Notes: generated by a model not told the origin, from the letters alone. A stretch of DNA of 64,000 bases from TMED88 sp964515335 (GCA_964515335.1 CAZETS010000004.1:49010-113009), one strand, 5' to 3'; shown: positions 36,753 through 46,156, numbered from the stretch's first letter. Program-made: numbers and translations.

Positions 36753-37532
36753 ATGCTGCTGCGCTCCGCCCTGTCCACGGTCTTCTGGGTCTTCCTCGTG
36801 GTCACCTCGGTGTCGCTGTTTCCGGTGGCGGCCCTGATCTGGCTGGTCACCGCTCCCTTCGATCCCCGCAAGCGCGCCCTCCACCTCTTCACCTGCTTCT
36901 GGGCGTCGCTCTACACCTGGGCGAACCCGTGGTGGCCGACCTCGGTGCGCCACCGCGAGCGGCTCTCGTCCAATCGCGCTTGTGTGTATGTCGCCAACCA
37001 CCTCTCGCTCGTCGACATCCTCGTGCTGTTCCGACTGTTCACCCACTTCAAGTGGGTCTCGAAGGTGGAGAACTTCCGCGTGCCGTTCATCGGCTGGAAC
37101 ATGCGGCTCAACGGATACGTGCCGCTGCTGAGAGGCGACAAGGCGAGCGTCATCGACATGATGGAACGCTGCGACCGACTGATCGGCGGCGGGAACTCGA
37201 TCATGATGTTTCCCGAGGGCACGCGCTCGACGACCGGACGCATGCGCCGCTTCAAGCCGGGCGCCTTCGAGCTGGCGATCCGCAACCGCGTGCCGGTGCA
37301 GCCGATCGTCATTCGCGGCACGGGCGATGCCCTGCCCAAGCGCGGTTTCGTGCTGCAGGGGCGGCATACGATCTCGATCGAAGTGCTCGAGCCGATCGAT
37401 CCGGAAGAGTTCGACGGAGACGACGCCGAGTCGTTGTCGCTGCGCGTGCGCGCGATCCTCGCCGCCGAGCTGGGCGAGCCCGCGAGCGATCCCGTTGCAG
37501 CCGACGCCGTGCCAGCGGGTGCGGCGAACTGA
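36753..37532 (+). CDS. plsC: Lysophospholipid / 1-acylglycerol-3-phosphate acyltransferase
   Basis: 259 residues. An N-terminal transmembrane helix (about 5-35) anchors the enzyme at the inner membrane. The PlsC motifs follow: block I YVANHLSLVDILVLF (NHxxxxD, about 81), block II VPFIGWNMRLNGYVPLLRG, block III MMFPEGTRSTTGRMRRFKPG (about 152), block IV VPVQPIVIRG. It acylates lysophosphatidic acid to phosphatidic acid; whether it is the main PlsC or a side-path lyso-lipid enzyme cannot be told. The C-terminal 20 residues are Ala-rich and variable. An in-frame LeuA-like remnant starts immediately after its stop. Confidence 0.88.
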   Translation: MLLRSALSTVFWVFLVVTSVSLFPVAALIWLVTAPFDPRKRALHLFTCFWASLYTWANPWWPTSVRHRERLSSNRACVYVANHLSLVDILVLFRLFTHFKWVSKVENFRVPFIGWNMRLNGYVPLLRGDKASVIDMMERCDRLIGGGNSIMMFPEGTRSTTGRMRRFKPGAFELAIRNRVPVQPIVIRGTGDALPKRGFVLQGRHTISIEVLEPIDPEEFDGDDAESLSLRVRAILAAELGEPASDPVAADAVPAGAAN

Positions 37533-37769
37533 GTGACCTCGCGCGGCGGGCCGAGCCGATCGATGCAGACACCGGCCCTTCGACTCCTCGACACCAGCCT
37601 GCGCGATGCAGCCCACAGGCCTCGCATCCATCTGCACGCCGACGTCGGCAGGCCCGGCGCGCTCGCCGCAGCCGACTCGGGGGCGACCACCGTCAACCTG
37701 CCGGACTCGGCGGGCCGGCCGGGCACCGGATCGATCGCGACGCGCTGCCGGCTCTTACGCGTCTGCTGA
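37533..37769 (+). pseudogene. Short LeuA/HMGL-like fragment, probably a remnant
   Basis: 78 codons from GTG 37533, directly after the plsC stop. LRLLDTSLRDAAHRP resembles the DTTLRDGxQ entry motif of the 2-isopropylmalate synthase/HMG-CoA lyase TIM barrel, and HLHADVGRPGALAAADSGA then TTVNLPDSAGR resembles barrel segments that lie about 150 residues apart in LeuA (compare GATTxNxPDTVG). The middle and everything after are missing. I read it as a heavily deleted LeuA-type gene; the similarity is by eye only. Its 3' end overlaps the convergent menE by 15 bp. Confidence 0.45.
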
Positions 37770-39245
37770 AGGGCCCCTGAGCCGCCGACGCAGCAGCTTG
37801 CCCGACGCACTGCGGGGCAGCGCGTCACGGCGGTGGAACGCCACCGGCACCTTGAAGCCGGCGAGCGACGCCCGGCAGTGCTCCGCCAGATCGGGCTCGC
37901 TCGCCGCGCCGTCGGTGGGCGCCCAGTACGCGACCGGGCGCGCACCGTATCGTGGGTCCGCGATCCCGACGACCGCAGCCTCGGCGACCGACGGGTGCCG
38001 CAGCAGCACGGCCTCGACCTCCGCCGGGTAGACGTTCTCGCCGCCCGAGACGATCAGATCGTCGCGACGATCGAGCACGGCGAGGCGTCCGGCGCCGTCG
38101 AGCACGCCGATGTCGCCCGTGTGCAGCCGGCCGCCGCGCAACGCGTGCGACGTAGCGCCGGGCTGACGCAGATAGCCGCGCATCAACGTGCCGCCCGAGA
38201 CGACGATCTCGCCCGCGATCCCGGGCGGGACGTCTCGCCCGGCGGCGTCGACGATGTCGACGGTCGTGCCGGGCAGCGGACGCAGCCCGCCACTGGCCGG
38301 CAGAGCCTCGTCGCCCGGCAATCGCGTCGCCACCTGCGAGGCTGCCTCGGTCAGTCCGTAGGTCGGCGCCACCGGCCAGCCGAGCTCGCGGGCACGCTCG
38401 ATCAGCGGCGCCGGTGTCGGCCCGCCCCCGAGCAGCGCGCAGCGCAGGCTCGCAGGAGCCGGTCGATCGCCCCGCACGGCGAGCAGCCGGTCGAGCATGC
38501 TGGCCACCAGCGACACCACGGTGACACCGGAGCGGTCGAGATCGCGGTCGACCGCCTCGGGATCGAAGCCTGCGTGCACGATCGAAGCGCCACCGGCCAG
38601 GCAGCTGCGAACCAGGATCGAGAGACCGCCCACGTGAAAGAGCGGCATGCAGACCAGCCAACGATCGTCGGGCCCCGCACCGATCAACGACTCGGAGGCG
38701 CGGGCACTCGCCAAGAAAGCCTCGGCGCCGAGCACGGCGCCCTTGGGAGGCCCGCTCGTGCCCGACGTGTAGAGCAGTGCCATGGCGCCCTCGGTCAGCC
38801 CATCCGGCGAACGGCGCGCCGGTCGAAGCCCGGCGTCCAGCGTGATCGTCCCGGCGGCATCGAGCACCGCTGTAGCGCAACCGACGGAAGCCGCGTCCGC
38901 GGCTTTCGGTGCCAGCGACCCGCCGGCGTGCACCAGCAGCGAGGCCGCGGACTCGCCGAGCGGATGAGCGAGCTCTTCGGGAGTAAGCCGCCAGCTGAGC
39001 GGCAGCAGGACGGCGCCGATCGCACGGAGTGCCCAGAGCAGCAGTGGCAACTCGAGGCCGTTCTCGAGCAGCGCCGCGACCACGTCACCCCGGGCGATGC
39101 CGAGGTCGCTCAGCCGCGAGGCCAGGCGCTTCGCTCGCCGATCGAGCTCGGCGTACGAGACGACCCTGCCCCCGCACTCGAGCGCCGGCGCGTCGGGCGT
39201 GGCCAGCGCGCGCGCCCCGAGCCAATCGTCTTCGGGCGCGATCAC
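37755..39245 (-). CDS. menE: o-Succinylbenzoate-CoA ligase MenE
   Basis: ANL-superfamily adenylating enzyme, 496 residues from the GTG at 39245. P-loop-like ALLYTSGTSGPPKGAVL (about 160), MPLFHVGGLSILVRS, APTYGLTEAASQVATRLP, the hinge RLHTGDIGVLDGAGRL and the catalytic lysine in the C-terminal ALPRSASGKLLRRRL. The assignment as MenE rather than a generic acyl-CoA ligase comes from its place as last gene of the menF-D-H-A-C-E run and its compact size. The start overlaps the menC stop by four bases (GTGA). In the pathway it activates OSB for ring closure by MenB, which is not in the window. Confidence 0.92.
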   Translation of the reverse strand: MIAPEDDWLGARALATPDAPALECGGRVVSYAELDRRAKRLASRLSDLGIARGDVVAALLENGLELPLLLWALRAIGAVLLPLSWRLTPEELAHPLGESAASLLVHAGGSLAPKAADAASVGCATAVLDAAGTITLDAGLRPARRSPDGLTEGAMALLYTSGTSGPPKGAVLGAEAFLASARASESLIGAGPDDRWLVCMPLFHVGGLSILVRSCLAGGASIVHAGFDPEAVDRDLDRSGVTVVSLVASMLDRLLAVRGDRPAPASLRCALLGGGPTPAPLIERARELGWPVAPTYGLTEAASQVATRLPGDEALPASGGLRPLPGTTVDIVDAAGRDVPPGIAGEIVVSGGTLMRGYLRQPGATSHALRGGRLHTGDIGVLDGAGRLAVLDRRDDLIVSGGENVYPAEVEAVLLRHPSVAEAAVVGIADPRYGARPVAYWAPTDGAASEPDLAEHCRASLAGFKVPVAFHRRDALPRSASGKLLRRRLRGPSADA

Positions 39246-40366
39246 CGGGCGATCTCTCGCAACGGAGCACGGCGAAGACGCTCGAGCAGGGCCGGCTCCG
39301 GCGCAAGGCCGAGACCGGGGCCGTCGGGCAGCCGCATGCAACCCGCGGCGACGACGGGACCTGACGCGACGTCGGCGTCGAGCAGTCCACCCGTCGCGAG
39401 CCCGTCCGCCGGCCGGCCGGACGGCAGTGCCGCGGCGACGTGCGCGGCCGCCGTCACGCCGATCGCCGAGTCGATGAGCGACGTCACCACCACCCCGCAG
39501 CCGGCCTCGAGGGCCGCCCGCGCGGCCTGCACGGCAACACGCGGACCACCGAGAACCGCCGGCTTCAGCACCACGACGTCCGCTGCGCCGGAGCCGACCA
39601 CGCGCGAAACGTCGGCCGCGCTCGCCACCGCTTCGTCGGCGGCGATCGGCACCGCACCCAGCTCGCGAAGCCGCGCGAGGGCGTCGACCTGCGACGCCAC
39701 GACGGGCTGCTCGATGAGCTCGACGTCGAGCGACGCCAGATCGGCCAGGCGCTCGCGCGCGGCGGCCTCCGTCCAACCGCCGTTGGCGTCGAGTCGCACG
39801 CGCGTTGGCGGCGGCACCGCCTCACGCAGGGCGCGCAGGCGGGCGAGGTCGTCCCGCCAGTCGCGCGCGGCGACCTTGAGCTTCAGGGTGCCGAAGCCCC
39901 GCGCGACGGCGGCGCGCGCCGACGCCTCGACCTGTGCCGGCGCATCGCCGACGACCAGCTCGGAAATCTCGAGCGCTCGCCTGCCGGGCGCCCCGCCGAG
40001 CTTCTCCGCGAGCGACACGCCGGCGACCCTCGCCGAGAGATCGGTCAGCGCCGTCTCGAGCGCGCCGAGCGCGCCCGGGGCGTCGGCCGCGCACGCCTCG
40101 GTGCAAGCCCGCAGCGCCGCGGCGTCGCCCGGCAACTCGTGGCCGATCGTGGCCGCGGCGAGATCGGCCAGCGCCTCGCCGCAGCGCTCGAGCGTCTCCA
40201 TACCGAAGCCCCGGATCGGACACGCATCACCCCAGCCGGCGGTCCCGTCCCCGGCGATCAGCTCGAGCAGCAGACCCGCCCGCGCCTCGAGCCGCTCGTG
40301 GGCGGTGACCAGTGGCGCTCGCAGGCCCAGTCGATACGGATGCAGGCGCGCGGCGCGGATCCTCAC
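39242..40366 (-). CDS. menC: o-Succinylbenzoate synthase MenC
   Basis: Enolase-superfamily enzyme of 374 residues that dehydrates SHCHC to OSB. The KxK general base motif is in GFGTLKLKVAARDW, the metal ligands in VRLDANGGWTEAAA, VELIEQPV and IAADEAV, and the second lysine in ADVVVLKPAVLGG; GVVVTSLIDSAIGVTAAAHV follows. It is longer than E. coli MenC (320), closer to the actinobacterial or Bacillus type. The ATG overlaps the menA stop (ATGA) and the stop overlaps the menE GTG. Confidence 0.93.
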   Translation of the reverse strand: MRIRAARLHPYRLGLRAPLVTAHERLEARAGLLLELIAGDGTAGWGDACPIRGFGMETLERCGEALADLAAATIGHELPGDAAALRACTEACAADAPGALGALETALTDLSARVAGVSLAEKLGGAPGRRALEISELVVGDAPAQVEASARAAVARGFGTLKLKVAARDWRDDLARLRALREAVPPPTRVRLDANGGWTEAAARERLADLASLDVELIEQPVVASQVDALARLRELGAVPIAADEAVASAADVSRVVGSGAADVVVLKPAVLGGPRVAVQAARAALEAGCGVVVTSLIDSAIGVTAAAHVAAALPSGRPADGLATGGLLDADVASGPVVAAGCMRLPDGPGLGLAPEPALLERLRRAPLREIAR

Positions 40367-41259
40367 CGCAGCCAGCCGATCGCCAGCAGCAGCGAGAAGC
40401 CGAGCAACAGCCGGGCGGTCCTGGCGAGCGCCTCGTTGAGCGGCGGACCGTCAGTCTCGCGCAGGACCGTGCGCACGAGCGCGACCCCCCGCGGCAGCAG
40501 CAAGAAAGGCAGCAGCACCCACGCGCTGCGGCCGCCGGCGAGCCAGTAGAACGGCAAGGCCGCAAACGAGACGCCGAGCAGCACCGCGTACTCGGCCCGC
40601 CCGCCGGCCCGCCCCAACCGCACGGCCAGCGTGCGCTTGCCCGCCGCCCGATCCGAATCGATGTCGCGCACGTTGTTGACCACGAGGATCGCGGTGGCGA
40701 GCAGCCCGATGGGAATCGACGCGGCCGCGGCCGCGTCCGAGAGCGCCAGCCCCTGCACGTAGTCGGTCCCCACCACGGCCACCGGTCCGAAGAAGACGAA
40801 CACCGCCAGGTCGCCGAGCCCCTTGTAGCCGAAGGGCCAGGGCCCGCCCGTGTAGGCGAGCGCGGCGACGATCGACACCACACCGACGGCCACCACCGGC
40901 CAGCCCGCGACGGCGGTGAGGTACAGCCCGCACAGCACGGCGGCGCCGATCGCAGCGGCGATGCCCGCCCGCATCGCCGACGACGACAGCAGTCCGAGCT
41001 GCGTCGCGCGGGGCGGCCCGATGCGGTCCTGGTTGTCGGCGCCCTTCTCGAAGTCGAACAGGTCGTTCGCGAAGTTGGAGGCGAGCTGCAGGAAGAGCGC
41101 GCCGAACAGGGCGCCGAGCGCGGGGCCGATCCGTCCGTGCCCGCTCGCGAAGGCGACCGCGCTGCCCACCACCACCGGGGCCGCGGACACCGGCAGCGTG
41201 CGCGGGCGGGCGGCGATCCACCAGGCCCGCGCGGGGCTGACGCGGGGCGGCGCGCTCAC
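40363..41259 (-). CDS. menA: 1,4-Dihydroxy-2-naphthoate polyprenyltransferase MenA
   Basis: UbiA-superfamily membrane prenyltransferase, 298 residues with about eight helices. The two Asp-rich motifs are NFANDLFDFEKGADNQDR (first, about 60-80) and NNVRDIDSDRAAGKRTLAV (second). WIAARPRTLPVSAAPVVVG at the N-terminus is typical of MenA. It attaches the isoprenoid chain to DHNA, giving demethylmenaquinone. The GTG at 41259 overlaps the menH stop (GTGA). The start after the menH stop removes a long non-homologous extension. Confidence 0.95.
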   Translation of the reverse strand: MSAPPRVSPARAWWIAARPRTLPVSAAPVVVGSAVAFASGHGRIGPALGALFGALFLQLASNFANDLFDFEKGADNQDRIGPPRATQLGLLSSSAMRAGIAAAIGAAVLCGLYLTAVAGWPVVAVGVVSIVAALAYTGGPWPFGYKGLGDLAVFVFFGPVAVVGTDYVQGLALSDAAAAASIPIGLLATAILVVNNVRDIDSDRAAGKRTLAVRLGRAGGRAEYAVLLGVSFAALPFYWLAGGRSAWVLLPFLLLPRGVALVRTVLRETDGPPLNEALARTARLLLGFSLLLAIGWLR

Positions 41260-42113
41260 GTCGACGACTCCGAAGCCGTGCGCGGCGACACGCGATCCAG
41301 AAAGGCTCGAAGCAGTGATGCGAAGGCCTCCGGTTGTTCGAGGTGGGCGGCGTGACCGGCGTCCGCCACCACGGCGACCTCGGCGTTCGGCAGGCTTGCG
41401 GCCATCTCGCCGGCAATCGCGCGGAACTTCGCGTCCTCCGCGCCGGCGAAGCACGAGGCCGGCACCTCGATGTGCGGCAGCGATTCGTGGAGCGGCGGCA
41501 TGGCGCCGGTCCCCATGCCTCGCAGGCTGCCCGCCAGACCCTCGGCCCGGCAGCGCAGCCGCTCGGCGCGCGCGGCGGCGAGCGCCGACTCGCCCAGCCG
41601 TTGCTGGCTCGCGAAGAGCGGCAGCGCCATCCAGTGGTCGACGAAGGCCTCGACGCCCTGATCGAGGATGCGGCGGGCCAGCGCCTCGTCGGCGTCCACG
41701 CGCGCTGCCCGATCGGCCGTCGACGCGAGTCCCGGCGTCGCGCCCACGAGCACGAGCGAGCGGACGCGCGCCGGGGCCGCGGCGGCCAGCGAGAGCGCAG
41801 TGCGCCCCCCCAACGAGTAGCCGAACACGTCGCAGCGCTCGACGCCGAGCGTGTCGAGCAGCGCGAGCAGCTGCGCCACGCAACGCGGCATCGTGTAGTC
41901 GCTGGGCGAGAGCGGCGCGTCGCTCTCGCCGTGACCGACCAGGTCGGGGCGGATCACCCGCCGACCGTCCGCCAGCGCGTCGGCCACACCCTGCAGCGAC
42001 GCCCCGCAGCCCGTGAAGCCGTGCAGCAGCAGCGCGGCGGGTCCGCTGCCCTCGTCGCGCACGTGCAGACGGACGCCGCCCCGCGTCTCGATTCGGCGGC
42101 CGGGCTCGCTCAC
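41256..42113 (-). CDS. menH: SHCHC synthase MenH (alpha/beta hydrolase)
   Basis: 285 residues, alpha/beta hydrolase fold. Oxyanion region LLLHGFTGCGASL, VIRPDLVGHGESDAP, the nucleophile elbow VFGYSLGGRTALSLA (Ser about 99), and the C-terminal histidine in VADAGHAAHLEQPEAF. The GYSLGGR elbow and HGFTGCG match the MenH family, which eliminates pyruvate from SEPHCHC. Position between menD and menA, with four-base overlaps on both sides, supports the assignment. Confidence 0.93.
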   Translation of the reverse strand: MSEPGRRIETRGGVRLHVRDEGSGPAALLLHGFTGCGASLQGVADALADGRRVIRPDLVGHGESDAPLSPSDYTMPRCVAQLLALLDTLGVERCDVFGYSLGGRTALSLAAAAPARVRSLVLVGATPGLASTADRAARVDADEALARRILDQGVEAFVDHWMALPLFASQQRLGESALAAARAERLRCRAEGLAGSLRGMGTGAMPPLHESLPHIEVPASCFAGAEDAKFRAIAGEMAASLPNAEVAVVADAGHAAHLEQPEAFASLLRAFLDRVSPRTASESST

Positions 42114-43915
42114 CCGTCGACTCCGCGGGACGCCGCCTCGCAGGCGGCCCGCGCGAGGCGGCGGAACCGCTCGACGTTCGCGTCGCGATCGACCGGCACC
42201 TCGATCAGCCAGGCACGGTCGGGCGAACCGTCGAGCCGCTTCGCGAGCGTCTCGTCGAGCTGCGCGAGCGACGAGACGCGATCGAATCCCAGCTCGAAGA
42301 GCCGGGCGGCGTGCTCGAGGTCGAGGCCGTGGGGCGTGCGGAAGAGTCGCTCGAAGTCGACCGCCCCGCCCCGCTCGGCGATCGGCAGGAAGGAGAAGAT
42401 TCCGCCGCCGTCGTTGTTCATCGCGACGATCACGAGCGGGATGCGGTGGCTGCGCGCGGCGAGCAGACCGCCCAGGTCGTGAAGCAGCGCGAGGTCGCCC
42501 GTGAGCAACACGACGGGACCGCGCCCCGCGAAGGCCGCGCCGAGCGCACTCGACGTCACGCCGTCGATGCCGTTGGCGCCGCGGTTGGCGAGCACCCGCA
42601 AGGGCCGCTCGCTCGCCGGCAGGAAGGCGTCGAGGTCGCGGACCGGCATGCTGCTCGACACGAAGAGGCTCGCGTCGGCGGGCAGCCGGCGGTCGAGCAC
42701 CCGAACCACGCCGGGCTCGTCGAGCGCGGTCTCGGCGGCCAACGCGGATCGGACCGCCTGCGCGGCTCGCCGGTCGGCGGACAGGAACCCGTCACGAAAC
42801 GCAGCGTCGCGGCGCGGCTCGCCGATCCTCTCCGCGACGGCCCGGCAGAGCGTCGCCGGGTCGGCCCGCACGACCCGCGTCGCGAGATGGCTCGGATCCT
42901 CCCAGCCGTCGCCCGGCTCGACGAGCACCAGCGAAGCGGGCGGCCTCGCCTCGAGCCACAGGCGCTGCGCCTTGCTGGTGGGGGTGTCGCCGATCCGCAG
43001 CACCGCGTCCGGCGCGAACCTCTGCCCGAGCCCGGCGTCGCGCAGCCAGAGATCCGTGCACGCCGCGACCGGGGCGCCGTCCACGTGCGGGCCCCGCCGC
43101 ATGCCCGAGAGCGGATCCGCGAGGACCGGCCAGCCCGCCGCCCGGGCCAGCGCCGCGATCGCGAGGTCGCGCTCGGTCGAGGGCGGCAGCGGCCCGCACG
43201 CGATCACGCCGCGCGGCCGGGCGACCATCCAGGCGGCGAGCTCGGCCACGTCCTCGGCGCTCGGGGTGGCCACCGCGTGTGCGACGCGGGCAGCGCCCCG
43301 GGCGGCCGGGTGGCTCGCGCCGGCCTCCGGCGCAGCGAACGTCGCTGGTGGCTCGAGGGGCTCGCGCAGCGGCCAGTTCAGGTGCACCGGGCCCGGCGGC
43401 GCGCCGCTCGCGTCACCCACGGCGCGGCTCGCCGCCACGCGTGCGTGCGCGATCAGCGACGGCTCGTCGGAAGGCACCGGCATCTCGACGAAGCGGCGCA
43501 CGGCGCGACCGTACAGGTCCTGCTGATCGATGGTCTGCCCGGCCCCCCACTCGCGCAGCTCGGGCGGCCGGTCCGCGGTGAGCACGATCAGCGGCACGCG
43601 CGCGTAGTGGCTCTCGACGACCGCGGGCAGGTAGTTGGCGGCGGCGGTGCCGGAGGTGCAGACCAGCGCGACCGGCCGGCCGCTCTGTCGCGCCAGCCCG
43701 GACGCGAAGAAGCCGGCCGAGCGCTCGTCGACGATCGGCACCACGCAAAGGCCGGGCGTGCTCGCCGCAGCTACGACCAGCGGCGTCGAGCGCGAGCCGG
43801 GCGAAGCACAGACGTACTCGACCCCGCACTCGGCCAGCGCAGTGAAGAACGCGCCCACGTACGCGTACGTGCGGTGACGCGCCGCCTCGAGCGGCCCTTC
43901 GCTCGCCGCGGGCAT
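42110..43915 (-). CDS. menD: SEPHCHC synthase MenD (ThDP-dependent)
   Basis: 601 residues from the ATG at 43915. ThDP-enzyme layout: Pyr domain with VEYVCASPGSRSTPLVVAA and the LVCTSGTAAANYLPAV segment, REWGAGQTIDQQDLYG, a central domain, and the PP domain with VLANRGANGIDGVTSSALG and the ThDP/Mg motif GDLALLHDLGGLLAARSHR to MNNDGGGIFSFLP. It joins 2-oxoglutarate-derived succinic semialdehyde to isochorismate. It starts 4 bp after menF ends, and its stop overlaps the menH ATG. Confidence 0.95.
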   Translation of the reverse strand: MPAASEGPLEAARHRTYAYVGAFFTALAECGVEYVCASPGSRSTPLVVAAASTPGLCVVPIVDERSAGFFASGLARQSGRPVALVCTSGTAAANYLPAVVESHYARVPLIVLTADRPPELREWGAGQTIDQQDLYGRAVRRFVEMPVPSDEPSLIAHARVAASRAVGDASGAPPGPVHLNWPLREPLEPPATFAAPEAGASHPAARGAARVAHAVATPSAEDVAELAAWMVARPRGVIACGPLPPSTERDLAIAALARAAGWPVLADPLSGMRRGPHVDGAPVAACTDLWLRDAGLGQRFAPDAVLRIGDTPTSKAQRLWLEARPPASLVLVEPGDGWEDPSHLATRVVRADPATLCRAVAERIGEPRRDAAFRDGFLSADRRAAQAVRSALAAETALDEPGVVRVLDRRLPADASLFVSSSMPVRDLDAFLPASERPLRVLANRGANGIDGVTSSALGAAFAGRGPVVLLTGDLALLHDLGGLLAARSHRIPLVIVAMNNDGGGIFSFLPIAERGGAVDFERLFRTPHGLDLEHAARLFELGFDRVSSLAQLDETLAKRLDGSPDRAWLIEVPVDRDANVERFRRLARAACEAASRGVDG

Positions 43916-43919
43916 GGCA

Positions 43920-45419
43920 TCAGATCTCCGTGAGCGGGGCCAGCAGCGCCCGCAACTTGAGTCGTGTCTCGCGCAGCTCGAGCTCGGGCTCGGAGCCCGC
44001 CACGATGCCGCCCCCCGCGAACAGCCGCGCTTGCGAGACCGAATCCGCCGCGGCGCCATTGCGCACCAGCGCCGAGCGCAGTGCCACCCACAACTCGCCC
44101 GCGCCCGACGCGTCGACGAAACCGACGGGGCCGGCGTACCAGCCGCGGTCGAGCCCCTCGTTGCGCGCGATCCAATCCCGCGCCGATGTCTCGGGCAGTC
44201 CGCCGACCGCCGGGGTCGGGTGCAGACGGCCGGCGAGCTCGAGAAGCGACGGGGCGCGCTCGCCCGCCGCCAGCCGACCGGCGAGCGGCGTTGCGAGGTG
44301 CTGGATGCCCTCGACGCGCATCAGCTCGGGCCGCTCGGGGCCGGCCAGCTCACCGCACGGCTCGGCGAGCGCTGCGCGGATGGCGCGGACCACGGTCTCG
44401 TGCTCGGCTTGCTCCTTCGGGTTCTCGCTGAGCGCACGGCCGAGGGCGTCGTCCTCCTCGGGCGTTCGGCCGCGTGGCGCCGAGCCCGCCAACGCGCAGG
44501 TCTCGACCCGCGCGCCGTCCGAGCGCAGCAGCAGCTCGGGGGTGGCGGCGACCAGCGTGCTGTCCGAGAAGCCCACGGCCAGCACCGTGCAGTGGGGATG
44601 GATGCGCCCGAGCGACGCCAGGAACGCCTCGATGTCGAAGCGACCCGGATGCCGCACGTCGAGGGCGCGGGCGAGCACCACCTTCTCGAGCGCGCCGGAC
44701 TCGATCTCGCGCAGGGCCGCGGCCACCTGCCCCCGATACACGTCGTGGGTCCGGTCGGCGACCACCGCGTACTCGTCGCCGGACTCGAAGCCGCCGGCCG
44801 GCGGCGTCGGATCCGGGTGGATCTCGGCAGTGCTCTGCCAGACGCGCGCGGCGTCGCCCCGGGCCTCGCCGAGCGCCCGGGCGAAGCGGTCGGCGACGCC
44901 CGCGATGGCGTCGCCCGGCGCAACGCGGCACGACACGAAGGCCTCGCAGACCTCCGCTCGGCGGCGTACGAGCAGCTCGGGCAGCACGAGTCGCGAGGCC
45001 GGAAAGGCCTGCCACCGCAAGTCGGCGCCCGGCTCGTCGGCGAACGCGAAGCCGCCCACGAAGATCGGCGCACGAGAGCCCGGCGACGCGCCGTGCACAC
45101 GGACGCGCGAGACGACGTCCGAGACGGACGCCCACGCATCGTCGAAACGGCCCGGTCCCTTCGTCTCGAGCGTCGAAACGGCGCCCCGACTCGCGATCGC
45201 GACCCCCCGTGCGGGCTGGCACCAGTAGAAGCGATCGCCCCCGGCTGCGCGCTCGAAGACCGCGAGCGGGTCGCAGGCGTCGAGCTCGAGGCGACACGTC
45301 GCGAAGTGCGCGCGCCCCGAGCGGTTCGCGTCGGCGGCGGCGCTCTCGACGAGCGCCAGAGCCGCCCCGCGATCCGCGGCGTGCGCGGCCGGCGGCGCGT
45401 CCGGTCGGTCTACCGCCAC
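43920..45419 (-). CDS. menF: Isochorismate synthase MenF
   Basis: Chorismate-binding enzyme, 499 residues from a GTG at 45419. Catalytic region: ESGALEKVVLARALDV (Lys), CALAGSAPRGRTPEEDDALG, LMRVEGIQHLATPLAGRL, LHPTPAVGGLPETSARDWI and GWYAGPVGFVDASGAGELWV with the Mg ligand glutamate. It commits chorismate to menaquinone. It could make siderophore precursor instead, but the neighbours are men genes. The start lies 10 bp inside the end of the merR gene, so regulator and first enzyme are translationally coupled. Confidence 0.93.
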   Translation of the reverse strand: MAVDRPDAPPAAHAADRGAALALVESAAADANRSGRAHFATCRLELDACDPLAVFERAAGGDRFYWCQPARGVAIASRGAVSTLETKGPGRFDDAWASVSDVVSRVRVHGASPGSRAPIFVGGFAFADEPGADLRWQAFPASRLVLPELLVRRRAEVCEAFVSCRVAPGDAIAGVADRFARALGEARGDAARVWQSTAEIHPDPTPPAGGFESGDEYAVVADRTHDVYRGQVAAALREIESGALEKVVLARALDVRHPGRFDIEAFLASLGRIHPHCTVLAVGFSDSTLVAATPELLLRSDGARVETCALAGSAPRGRTPEEDDALGRALSENPKEQAEHETVVRAIRAALAEPCGELAGPERPELMRVEGIQHLATPLAGRLAAGERAPSLLELAGRLHPTPAVGGLPETSARDWIARNEGLDRGWYAGPVGFVDASGAGELWVALRSALVRNGAAADSVSQARLFAGGGIVAGSEPELELRETRLKLRALLAPLTEI

Positions 45420-46147
45420 TGGACCTCCAGCTTCCGCGCCGTGTCGGCGAGCGCCTGCTCGAGGTCCGCGCGTTCGTCCGCCCCGGCGCTAGCGAGTCGT
45501 TCGAGCGCCCGCCCGACGAGCGTGCGCTGGAAGTGCAGCGCGACGAGCCGCGTCAGCTGCGGCATCAGGGTGCGGAAGGCCTCGGTGATGTCGGCCGGCT
45601 CGGCGGCCGTGCGGCGCACGTGCTCGTCGAACAGCTCGACGGCGCGGTCGGCGACGCCGCGCACGTGGCCAGCGTGCTGCATCGACAGCTCGAGCAGCTC
45701 GTTCAGGGGAAACCCCGCGCCGAGGATCGCGAGCGCAGCGCGACCCATCTCGACGTCGGCTTCGGAAAAGCGCGGCTCGCCGTCGATCTCGAGCGGCTCG
45801 ATCAGCTGCGCGGCCTCCGCGGCACGGATCAGCGCCTCGGGCACGCCGGCCTCGCTGGCCAGCTCGCTGCGGGTCAGCGACCGCTGGCCGACTCCCTGCT
45901 CGACGAGCGCATCGAGCAGCGGCTCGGCGCCGACGTCGCGATCGAGCACCCGCTCGATCTGCGCGAGCGTGAAGCCCTGGTCGAGCAGGCCGCGGATGCG
46001 CCGAAGCCGTTCGAGATGCCCGTCGTCGTAGATCGCCACGCGACCACGGCGCTGGGGCTTCGGCAACAGTCCGCGCGTCTGGTAGAAGCGCACCGTGTCG
46101 ACCCGGACGCCCGCCGCGTGGGCCAGGGCCTCGACCCGATATTCCAT
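45410..46147 (-). CDS. MerR-family regulator with two MerR-like helix-turn-helix segments
   Basis: 245 residues. The N-terminal MerR domain (1-70): YRVEALAHAAGVRVDTVRFY, TRGLLPKPQR, GFTLAQIERVLD. Residues about 88-152 repeat the pattern: LTRSELASEAGVPEALIRAA, EAAQLIEPLEIDGEPRFSEA, DVEMGRAALAILGAGFPLNE, LLELS, which fits a second winged HTH of the same family. A helical tail, ending in TARKLEVQWR, follows. No Cys metal site. It is the first gene of the men cluster, overlapping menF by 10 bp, so it probably controls menaquinone synthesis and itself. Confidence 0.88.
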   Translation of the reverse strand: MEYRVEALAHAAGVRVDTVRFYQTRGLLPKPQRRGRVAIYDDGHLERLRRIRGLLDQGFTLAQIERVLDRDVGAEPLLDALVEQGVGQRSLTRSELASEAGVPEALIRAAEAAQLIEPLEIDGEPRFSEADVEMGRAALAILGAGFPLNELLELSMQHAGHVRGVADRAVELFDEHVRRTAAEPADITEAFRTLMPQLTRLVALHFQRTLVGRALERLASAGADERADLEQALADTARKLEVQWR

Positions 46148-46156
46148 GCGCTGATT

